In this document: positions 5,939 to 11,464 of the stretch, piece after piece
Layout: the number at the start of each line of letters is the position of its first letter
How positions within the stretch are numbered: position 1 is the first letter of the stretch
Source of the DNA: Deltaproteobacteria bacterium
Lineage (GTDB): Bacteria; Desulfobacterota; Desulfuromonadia; Geobacterales; Pseudopelobacteraceae
Assembly: GCA_016219145.1 (NCBI GenBank)
Contig: JACRCG010000347.1
Span: 1 to 11,464 of the forward strand
DNA: 11,464 bases
Reading direction: 5' to 3'
Made by a program: the position numbers and the translations under genes
The notes under the pieces: generated by a model
Databases searched by the model: none
Told to the model about the DNA's origin: nothing
Seen by the model: only the letters and a program-made list of their open reading frames with translations

Positions 5939-7812
5939 TGCTGCGAAAGAAAGTTGCGAATTGAGGACGAAATACCTTTTGTATCGAGGCCCAGCATGGA
6001 TCTGAGCTCGTGTTGTTCACCCTGCTGGATGTATTGATCCGGGTAGCCTAGCCGCAATACCTTTACTCCGGTTATTCCATGTTGCTCAAGAAGTTCCAGA
6101 ATCGCCGTGCCAAAGCCGCCCTGTAGAACGTTTTCCTCGATGGTTACCAGATATCTATGCTTGCGGGCCAACCCAAGGATCAAAGACTCGTCCAGCGGCT
6201 TTACGAAACGCGCATTAACAACAGTGAGAGAGATGTCGTAATCGCTCTGGAGCGCGTTTGCTACTTCCAGTGAGGTATACACCATGGTGCCCAGTGCCAG
6301 GAGAGCAGCGTCTCCGCCTTCTCGCAAAAGCTCGGCTTGCCCAACCGGTATAGCTTTCAGGGTTTGATCGAGAGCAATTCCATAGCCGTTACCGCGTGGA
6401 TAGCGCACGGCAGCCGGGGTTCCAAGACTGGTGGCGGTGGCAAGCATATGCTGCAGCTCATTCTCGTCCTTGGGGGCCATCAGTGTGATATTCGGCAGGT
6501 GCCGCAGATATGAAATGTCGAAGGTACCATGATGGGTAGGGCCGTCGCTTCCAACAACGCCTGCCCGGTCTATCGCAAAAGTTACCGGAAGATTCTGCAG
6601 ACAGACATCGTGAAATACCTGGTCATAGGCGCGTTGCAGGAAACTGGAGTAGACGGCAAAAACCGGTCGATAACCCTCGACAGCCAAACCGGCGGCAAAA
6701 GTGACGGCATGCTGCTCGGCGATTCCCACATCAAAGAAGCGCTCGGGAAACTCTTTGGAAAAACCGGTCAGGCCGGTTCCGTCCGGCATAGCTGCCGTTA
6801 TGGCTATGATGCGCTCGTCCTCTGCGGCCAGTTTGCAAATAGCCGCGCCAAATATAGCGGTGTAAGAAGCCGCTCCTCCTTTGCCTTTAAGAACTTTACC
6901 GGTCCCGATTTCAAACGGACCTACTCCATGGAACAGTGACGGGTTATCCTCGGCCGGCTTGTAGCCCTTTCCTTTTTTGGTCAGGACATGCAGAAGCACA
7001 GCGTTGTCAAATTTACGAACATTTTCAAGCGTTTCAATCAGGGTAGGCAGGTCATGCCCATCAATCGGGCCAATATATTCAAAGCCAAAAGCCTCGAAGA
7101 GCATGCCGGGTGTAAACAGCCCCTTGAACGACTCTTCCATCTTGCGGGCTACCTGTAGTACGCCCTTGCCGACATCCAGCTTGTTGAGAAAGGCCTCGGT
7201 ACTCTTTTTAAAGCGCTGAACAAACTCGCTTGACGCGGTCCGGGAAAGAAAATTGGAAAGTGCCCCAACATTCTCTGCTATCGACATTTCATTGTCGTTC
7301 AGAACTACGATCATGTCCTTGTTCAGATGTCCGGCGTGGTTGATCCCTTCATAGGCGATGCCGCTGGTCATGGAGCCGTCACCTATGACCGCCAGTACCT
7401 TGTTTTTTCTGCCATCCAGGTCACGGGCCACCGCAAATCCGGTCGCAGCAGAGATGGAAGTGGATGAATGTCCGACATCGAAGGCGTCGTGTACGGATTC
7501 ATGGCGTTTGGGGAAACCGCTTAGGCCGTTTAGTGTGCGCAGGGAGCCGAATCTGTCGCGCCGACCGGTCAGAATCTTGTGGGCGTATGCCTGATGGCCA
7601 ACATCCCAGATTATCTTGTCGGCAGGAGTTGTAAACACCCGGTGCAGAGCGATCGTCAATTCAACTACGCCAAGACAGGGGGCCAGGTGCCCGCCGTTGG
7701 CGGCACAGGTTTCAATTATCATCCGGCGCAGTTCATCTGCAACAACCGGAAGCTGTGTGGCCGGGAGCCTTCTCAGGTCATCCGGAGAGTTTATTGTATC
7801 AAGAATTGACAT
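5935..7812 (-). CDS. dxs: 1-deoxy-D-xylulose-5-phosphate synthase
   Basis: 625 residues, close to the E. coli enzyme (620). It joins pyruvate and glyceraldehyde 3-phosphate with loss of CO2 to make DXP, the first and rate-controlling step of the MEP isoprenoid pathway, in the cytoplasm using thiamine diphosphate. Visible marks: GHSSTSISAA (114-123); the ThDP/Mg site GDG (144-146) with LNDNEMSI (171-178); catalytic Glu366 in DVGIAEQHAV (361-370); DRAGVVGSDGPTHHGTFD (415-432); and the transketolase C-terminal domain with VNARFVKPLD (532-541). The start at 7812 gives the usual MSILDTINSP terminus and has AGGGAA (7822-7817) just upstream. The TTG at 7842 overlapping the ispA stop is less likely. 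It lies 26 bases after ispA and feeds it through IPP and DMAPP. Confidence 0.97.
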   Translation of the reverse strand: MSILDTINSPDDLRRLPATQLPVVADELRRMIIETCAANGGHLAPCLGVVELTIALHRVFTTPADKIIWDVGHQAYAHKILTGRRDRFGSLRTLNGLSGFPKRHESVHDAFDVGHSSTSISAATGFAVARDLDGRKNKVLAVIGDGSMTSGIAYEGINHAGHLNKDMIVVLNDNEMSIAENVGALSNFLSRTASSEFVQRFKKSTEAFLNKLDVGKGVLQVARKMEESFKGLFTPGMLFEAFGFEYIGPIDGHDLPTLIETLENVRKFDNAVLLHVLTKKGKGYKPAEDNPSLFHGVGPFEIGTGKVLKGKGGAASYTAIFGAAICKLAAEDERIIAITAAMPDGTGLTGFSKEFPERFFDVGIAEQHAVTFAAGLAVEGYRPVFAVYSSFLQRAYDQVFHDVCLQNLPVTFAIDRAGVVGSDGPTHHGTFDISYLRHLPNITLMAPKDENELQHMLATATSLGTPAAVRYPRGNGYGIALDQTLKAIPVGQAELLREGGDAALLALGTMVYTSLEVANALQSDYDISLTVVNARFVKPLDESLILGLARKHRYLVTIEENVLQGGFGTAILELLEQHGITGVKVLRLGYPDQYIQQGEQHELRSMLGLDTKGISSSIRNFLSQQ

Positions 7813-7816
7813 CTTG

Positions 7817-7822
7817 TTCCCT
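7817..7822 (-). promoter_or_regulatory. ribosome binding site that sets the dxs start
   Basis: AGGGAA on the minus strand ends 4 bases before the ATG at 7812. It supports that start over the upstream in-frame TTG at 7842. Confidence 0.6.
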
Positions 7823-7838
7823 GTAATTTTAGAAAAAT

Positions 7839-8732
7839 TCAATTTTTTCTGTAAACAATGTAGCGGGCGATTTCGCGCAACGGATCGGCTTCTGCACCGA
7901 AAATCTCCAGCGCCCGCATGGCTTCGTCCATCATGGCCCGGGCTTCTTCCCTGGCGGCATCCAGGCCGATTACGGCAGGGTAGGTGGCCTTGCCGCGCGC
8001 CTGATCACTTCCGGCATCCTTGCCGATTTCTTCAGTGGTGCCTTCGATGTCAAGAATGTCGTCTGCAATCTGGAAAGCAAGTCCAGCCGCCTCGCCGTAA
8101 CGGGTGATGCCGGCCTGAGACTTCTGGTCCGCACCACCCAGCAAAGCTCCTGCTACTACGGATGCCTTGATCAGCGCGCCGGTCTTATGGGTATGGATGT
8201 ATTGTACCGTGGGAAGGTCTATATCGGGTTTTCCTTCGCTTTCCATGTCCACAACCTGGCCGCCTACCATGCCGTAAGAGCCGGCACAGGTTGCTATCTC
8301 GTGGATCACGGCCAGCCTGGAAGCAGCATCGCAACCAACTGCAAAGCGCGGGTCGCTGATCAGTTTGAAGGCTTCGGTCAATAGCGCGTCGCCGGCCAGA
8401 ATAGCGACAGCCTCGCCGAAAACCTTGTGGTTGGTCGGGTTGCCGCGACGGAAGTCGTCATCATCCATGGCGGGCAAATCGTCATGAATGAGGGAGTAGG
8501 TATGGATCATCTCCATGGCGCAGGCCGCCGGAATGGCGCGCTCTGTGTCGCCTCCCGCCGCCTGGCAGGCCGCCAGCATCAAAATCGGGCGTACCCGTTT
8601 ACCACCGGCAAATATAGAGTAGCGCATGGCCTTATGGACGCTGTGAGGAAGTTCGGTTTCCCGGGGAAGATATCTGTTCAGGGCGGCATCTATTCGTTCG
8701 CACTGTTCTTTAAGGTATGATTTCAAATCCAT
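7839..8732 (-). CDS. ispA: Farnesyl/geranylgeranyl diphosphate synthase (IspA-type)
   Basis: 297 residues, the usual length for bacterial short-chain trans-prenyltransferases (E. coli IspA 299). It condenses IPP with DMAPP, GPP and possibly FPP in the cytoplasm to make the precursor of quinone side chains, undecaprenyl phosphate and hopanoids. Motifs: GGKRVRP (43-49), the first Asp-rich motif DDLPAMDD (84-91) with the two-residue insertion of bacterial FPP synthases, HKTGALI (182-188), the second Asp-rich motif DDILD (224-228) and GKATYP (247-252). Tyr79, five residues before the first motif, matches E. coli IspA and favours C15, but C20 cannot be excluded. ATG 8732 is preferred to the ORF start 54 bases upstream because AAGAGGA lies 6 bases before it and MDLKSYLKEQ is a natural start. 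It is preceded by 191 bases holding an inverted repeat, and followed by dxs. Confidence 0.95.
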   Translation of the reverse strand: MDLKSYLKEQCERIDAALNRYLPRETELPHSVHKAMRYSIFAGGKRVRPILMLAACQAAGGDTERAIPAACAMEMIHTYSLIHDDLPAMDDDDFRRGNPTNHKVFGEAVAILAGDALLTEAFKLISDPRFAVGCDAASRLAVIHEIATCAGSYGMVGGQVVDMESEGKPDIDLPTVQYIHTHKTGALIKASVVAGALLGGADQKSQAGITRYGEAAGLAFQIADDILDIEGTTEEIGKDAGSDQARGKATYPAVIGLDAAREEARAMMDEAMRALEIFGAEADPLREIARYIVYRKN

Positions 8733-8766
8733 TATGCGTCCTCTTATCCTGAAAAAAAGCATTTGA

Positions 8767-8901
8767 AACACGGAGCAACTGAGCAACTGAGTAAAGCAGA
8801 TAAGGATGCTCTTGAAAAAGCCTTTTTGAGATTCATCTTATTGGTTAAGGCGGTTTCTCATGCAAGGTCTTGATTTCTCAGTTGCTCCGTTGCTCTGTGT
8901 T
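8767..8901. repeat. Long inverted repeat built of GAGCAAC units between xseB and ispA
   Basis: The left arm (8767-8791) and right arm (8877-8901) are reverse complements at 23 of 25 positions and enclose 85 bases. Each arm holds two tandem copies of GAGCAAC, four in all. The arms are flanked by non-matching bases and I see no target-site duplication or ORF. It may be a small dispersed palindromic element or MITE-like remnant. In the xseB-ispA transcript it would form a large hairpin and could be an RNA-processing site. The enclosed 85 bases hold only a weak A5/T5 palindrome. Confidence 0.7.
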
Positions 8902-8923
8902 ATTCGAATGGCCGTTTCTGTAA

Positions 8924-9157
8924 TTATTCGTTGTTTTCTGCTTTGAAGGGCTCTCGCCTGAGTGAACCGTCTTTCTGCTTCAGCAGTATTTCTACCCGTC
9001 GTTCCGCCTCATCCAGTTTCCCCGAACAGTAGGCCGAGTATCTGACCCCCTCTTCGAAGGCCTTCAGTGACTCTTCCAGAGACAGTGAACCGCCTTCCAG
9101 ACGCTTGACGATATCTTCCAGCTTTTTCAGGGAGGTTTCGAATTTATCAATAGCCAT
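8924..9157 (-). CDS. xseB: Exodeoxyribonuclease VII small subunit
   Basis: 77 residues, typical for XseB (about 80 in E. coli). Several small subunits bind each XseA large subunit to form exonuclease VII, which cuts single-stranded DNA from either end into oligonucleotides during repair. The sequence fits the family from end to end: KFETSLKKLEDIVKRLEGGSLSLEESLKAFEEGV (5-38) and KLDEAERRVEILL (47-59), two long amphipathic helices forming a coiled-coil hairpin. The ATG follows a weak site (AGGG, about 9 bases upstream). It lies 57 bases after xseA, and a near-consensus promoter sits in that gap. Confidence 0.95.
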   Translation of the reverse strand: MAIDKFETSLKKLEDIVKRLEGGSLSLEESLKAFEEGVRYSAYCSGKLDEAERRVEILLKQKDGSLRREPFKAENNE

Positions 9158-9190
9158 GTCGGGGACCCTGTCTCATGAAATAGGGGTAGC

Positions 9191-9218
9191 ATTATACAGA
9201 TATGGATTTGGGCGTCAA
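9191..9218 (-). promoter_or_regulatory. strong internal sigma-70 promoter for xseB-ispA-dxs-peptidase
   Basis: On the minus strand TTGACG (9218-9213) and a perfect TATAAT (9196-9191) are 16 bases apart. The -35 overlaps the xseA stop codon (9217-9215). Transcription would begin near 9184, about 27 bases before the xseB ATG. This is the best promoter in the window by sequence and should uncouple the isoprenoid genes from the upstream lipoprotein-xseA transcript. Confidence 0.75.
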
Positions 9219-10564
9219 GTGCCGGCTCTTTCGAGTGTCTCAACCCGGCAAAAGGCTTTGCCTTTATAGAGTGTCACCAGCAGATCATCGCCGGAAGCCA
9301 GTGTGGCAGCATCGGTCACAACCCGGCCGTTGTCGCCGCTGGTAGCTATGGCATAGCCCCGGGCAAGTGTTCTAAGAGGGGACAGTACATCAAGGCGGGC
9401 GGCATTGTCGCCAAAATGGTGTTTAAACGTATCCAGAGCCTGTCTTAACGAGTGTTCTGATTGAGTCGAAAGCAGTCTGATCTGCTGACGCAGAGTTTCG
9501 ACCCTGAGTGCCGGAGAGAGATGCAGTAATGTTGAAAACACCCGGTCATAGGCTTCACGACGACCTCTTACGCTGTTAAGCAGTGCCAGGTCCAGCCGAT
9601 CCGCCAAATCGTCAACCCTCTGGGCAAGATGTCCCAGGGTTTTGCCCGGGTCGTGCAGCGCTCCTCTAAGAGCGCAGAGTCGCGCATCAAGGGCGGCCAA
9701 CCGGTTTTTCATCAGCAGTTTAAGGCGCAGCGAAAACGCCTCGACCTGACCGCGCAGCTCATCAGCGCTGGCTATGACCATCTCGGCTGCTGCTGAAGGT
9801 GTAGGCGCTCGCAGGTCGGCCACAAAATCGCAGATACTCCAGTCGGTCTCATGTCCCACCGCCGAAATTACGGGGATTTTAGAGCGGTACACCGCTCTTG
9901 CTACAACTTCTTCGTTAAATGGCCACAGATCTTCCAGAGAACCGCCACCGCGTCCGACAATTAATACGTCAACTTCTGCCAGCCTGTTCATGTCGCCGAT
10001 AGCACTGGCGATTTCTATTGCTGCGCCCTCTCCCTGCACCCGGACGGGATAGATCAACACCTCCAGGGCCGCAAAACGACGTTTAAGGACGTTGATGATG
10101 TCATGGATTGCAGCTCCGGTAGGTGATGTTATCACGCCGATCCGGCCAGGATAGCGGGGCAAGGCACTTTTGTGATTTTCGGCAAAAAGCCCTTCTGCGG
10201 CCAGCTTCTCCTTCAGCTGCATGAAGGCCATCTGCAAGGCTCCTACTCCGGCAGGCTCCAGATATTCGCAGATAAGTTGATATTCGCCACGCTGGTCGTA
10301 GACCGAAATGTGACCGCGTATAATCAGCGCCATGCCGTCGGTAGGGCGGAACTTGAGGTTTTTTACAGAACTTTTGAACATGACGCAGCGCAGTTGTGCC
10401 CCGGCATCCTTGATGGTGAAGTAGATGTGGCCTGAACCGGGAATAGACAGATTGGAAACCTCGCCCTGTACCCAGACCTGCTCGAAGTTCTCCTCCAGCA
10501 CGCCTCTCAGCAGCGCAGTCAGACGGCTGACCGTCAGGATGGTTTTTTCAGAAAAAATGTCCAT
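9215..10564 (-). CDS. xseA: Exodeoxyribonuclease VII large subunit
   Basis: 449 residues (E. coli 456). This is the catalytic subunit of exonuclease VII, degrading single-stranded DNA in the cytoplasm together with XseB, encoded next. Domain order is standard: an N-terminal OB-fold for DNA binding (about 10-103, with VWVQGEVSNL and GHIYFTIKD), the catalytic domain with TSPTGAAIHD (146-155), GRGGGSLEDLWPFNE (204-218) and SAVGHETDWSICDFVADLRA (234-253), a long coiled-coil (about 262-390) that carries the small subunits, and the C-terminal LSPLRTLARGYAI (394-406). The start is 8 bases after the upstream lipoprotein stop and lacks a good Shine-Dalgarno, which suggests coupled translation. Confidence 0.97.
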   Translation of the reverse strand: MDIFSEKTILTVSRLTALLRGVLEENFEQVWVQGEVSNLSIPGSGHIYFTIKDAGAQLRCVMFKSSVKNLKFRPTDGMALIIRGHISVYDQRGEYQLICEYLEPAGVGALQMAFMQLKEKLAAEGLFAENHKSALPRYPGRIGVITSPTGAAIHDIINVLKRRFAALEVLIYPVRVQGEGAAIEIASAIGDMNRLAEVDVLIVGRGGGSLEDLWPFNEEVVARAVYRSKIPVISAVGHETDWSICDFVADLRAPTPSAAAEMVIASADELRGQVEAFSLRLKLLMKNRLAALDARLCALRGALHDPGKTLGHLAQRVDDLADRLDLALLNSVRGRREAYDRVFSTLLHLSPALRVETLRQQIRLLSTQSEHSLRQALDTFKHHFGDNAARLDVLSPLRTLARGYAIATSGDNGRVVTDAATLASGDDLLVTLYKGKAFCRVETLERAGT

Positions 10565-10572
10565 TTTAGCCG

Positions 10573-11409
10573 TTAATCAGTCAGCGCGTTAACACGCGCC
10601 CGTACTTTAGAGCCGGTTGTGACGGTAACTCCGGACTTCTCAAAGATTTTCCCGGAAAGTGAACCATCTTCGATAGTCAGCTCGGCAATGGCTGCCAGCA
10701 CTCTGTTGTCATCGTCGATTATTTCAACTTCCTGCAGCTTTTTCGGCATTTTCCGCAACCTGCTGGTGTTAATCAGGACATAAGCTGTTTTGCCGACAAC
10801 TCTGCTGACGCTGCCCATCTCATAGCTGGGGTTGAATCCGTTGCCGAGCTGGTCAGCCGCGCTTCTGAAGCCGACAGTTACGGCTCGAAGGACATAGGCC
10901 TGTTTCTGTTCTCTGGTAAGTATGCTTTTAGCGGGAAAACGGTCCTCTATCTTACGGTCGTCGTAGAAAGACTTTACCAGCTCTTTCTGGTTTTTCTGAT
11001 TAACAAACAGAACATCCAGTCTTACCCTGGTGCTGGCGGTGAAGCGCTTTCGTGTCGGATCAGACTGGATGCTGCTGATAGTACTCTCAATTTTGTCGAT
11101 TCGCGGCTGTATGATATAGCAGTCGCCCTCGGAAATATTCAGGAGAACCTTTGTAAAACGTCTGGTATTGGCTATTTCGGTCTGAATAACGTTGATAAGG
11201 TTGTCAGCGGAATCAGCGTCCGGGAGGTAGGCCGGAAATCTGTTCCTGATGTCGCTCTCAAGCTCCATGGATTCAAGCATGACCGGTTCCAGAGCCAAAG
11301 TGGTAACCCGTTCCGCTTCAACGGCGTATTTGACCTCAGGCACTGTTTCGCAGGAGATTACAAGGGCGGCGCAGAATAATGCCCCCAAGGCCTTGAGAAG
11401 TGATTTCAT
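10573..11409 (-). CDS. Envelope lipoprotein with FlgT/CsgG-like features, function unknown
   Basis: 278 residues. The lipoprotein signal ends in VISC with Cys20, and AAGGAG lies a few bases before the ATG, so the start and lipid anchor are well supported. Residues about 65-155 follow the pattern of CsgG/LpoB-like periplasmic domains: a helix with FTKVLL, then CYIIQPRIDKIEST and VRLDVLFVNQKNQKELVKSF strands, although this is only by eye. Residues about 198-275 (MGSVSRVVGKTAYVLINTSR ... VLAAIAELTIEDGSLSGKIF ... GSKVRARV) resemble the small beta domain at the C-terminus of FlgT-like proteins (G-x-V-x-x-V ... hydrophobic strands). It lies 8 bases upstream of xseA. There is no functional link to exonuclease VII that I know of. 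It may begin the transcript, but its promoter would lie at or beyond the window edge. Confidence 0.7.
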   Translation of the reverse strand: MKSLLKALGALFCAALVISCETVPEVKYAVEAERVTTLALEPVMLESMELESDIRNRFPAYLPDADSADNLINVIQTEIANTRRFTKVLLNISEGDCYIIQPRIDKIESTISSIQSDPTRKRFTASTRVRLDVLFVNQKNQKELVKSFYDDRKIEDRFPAKSILTREQKQAYVLRAVTVGFRSAADQLGNGFNPSYEMGSVSRVVGKTAYVLINTSRLRKMPKKLQEVEIIDDDNRVLAAIAELTIEDGSLSGKIFEKSGVTVTTGSKVRARVNALTD

Positions 11410-11464
11410 GACAACTCCTTGGTAATTATTGGGTCAGGGCAGCTGAAAAAACGGCCGACATCTC
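11410..11464 (-). other. Upstream leader of the lipoprotein gene, cut by the window edge
   Basis: It contains the Shine-Dalgarno AAGGAG (11420-11415). No convincing promoter boxes are visible in these 55 bases. Confidence 0.4.

Noticed and set aside
7616..8107. 163-residue plus-strand ORF opposite dxs and ispA
   Set aside because: It is antisense to the ends of two conserved enzymes and has low-complexity Arg/Ser/Trp composition with no domain.
1..8732. Terpenoid biosynthesis cluster (UbiA, squalene-cyclase-like protein, ispA, dxs together)
   Set aside because: The cyclase-like protein is exported, lacks the DxDD motif and is fused to surface modules; dxs and ispA are on the opposite strand in an ordinary housekeeping operon; the UbiA gene appears broken.
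1..11464. CRISPR arrays, insertion sequences, phage or integrase genes
   Set aside because: No regularly spaced direct repeats and no transposase, integrase or phage protein motifs were seen in any frame.

Overview
The window looks like chromosome from a Geobacter-type member of the Desulfuromonadia (formerly Deltaproteobacteria). This is inferred from three things: the gene order of a housekeeping block (xseA-xseB-ispA-dxs), small glycine-rich lipoproteins beside a protein with a dockerin-like end, and moderate GC. No database comparison was possible. All functional calls come from motifs read in the translations.

The left part (1-4463) is on the plus strand. It opens with the 3' part of a UbiA-superfamily prenyltransferase gene that has an in-frame TAA just after its Asp-rich substrate motif (1-540). 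After a 265-base non-coding stretch with a candidate promoter comes a large exported protein (806-2668): signal peptide, squalene-cyclase-like alpha/alpha toroid, a beta domain resembling 'choice-of-anchor U', and a dockerin-like C-terminus. Three small paralogous exported beta proteins follow (2771-3316, 3400-3924, 3960-4463). The first two have clear lipoboxes. The third has a run of eight glycines where the lipobox cysteine should be, encoded partly by a G9 homopolymer. Together these four genes look like a cohesin/dockerin-style cell-surface assembly in a bacterium that is not an obvious cellulose degrader. This is the most interesting part of the window, but the binding partnership is inferred.

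The right part is on the minus strand. Reading from the right edge: a lipoprotein with a FlgT-like C-terminal region (11409-10573), xseA (10564-9215), xseB (9157-8924), ispA (8732-7839), dxs (7812-5935) and an exported TPR plus peptidase-MA-like metallopeptidase (5938-4661), then a tRNA-Pro(UGG) (4610-4534). Exonuclease VII large and small subunits process single-stranded DNA. Dxs starts the MEP pathway and IspA makes farnesyl-type diphosphates from its products. A near-consensus sigma-70 promoter overlaps the xseA stop codon and should drive xseB-ispA-dxs-peptidase separately. The tRNA has its own promoter and a strong terminator, and it is convergent with the lipoprotein cluster.

Non-coding structure worth attention: a 23/25-matching inverted repeat built from GAGCAAC units between xseB and ispA, and a hairpin-rich leader before the first small lipoprotein that could hide its ribosome binding site.
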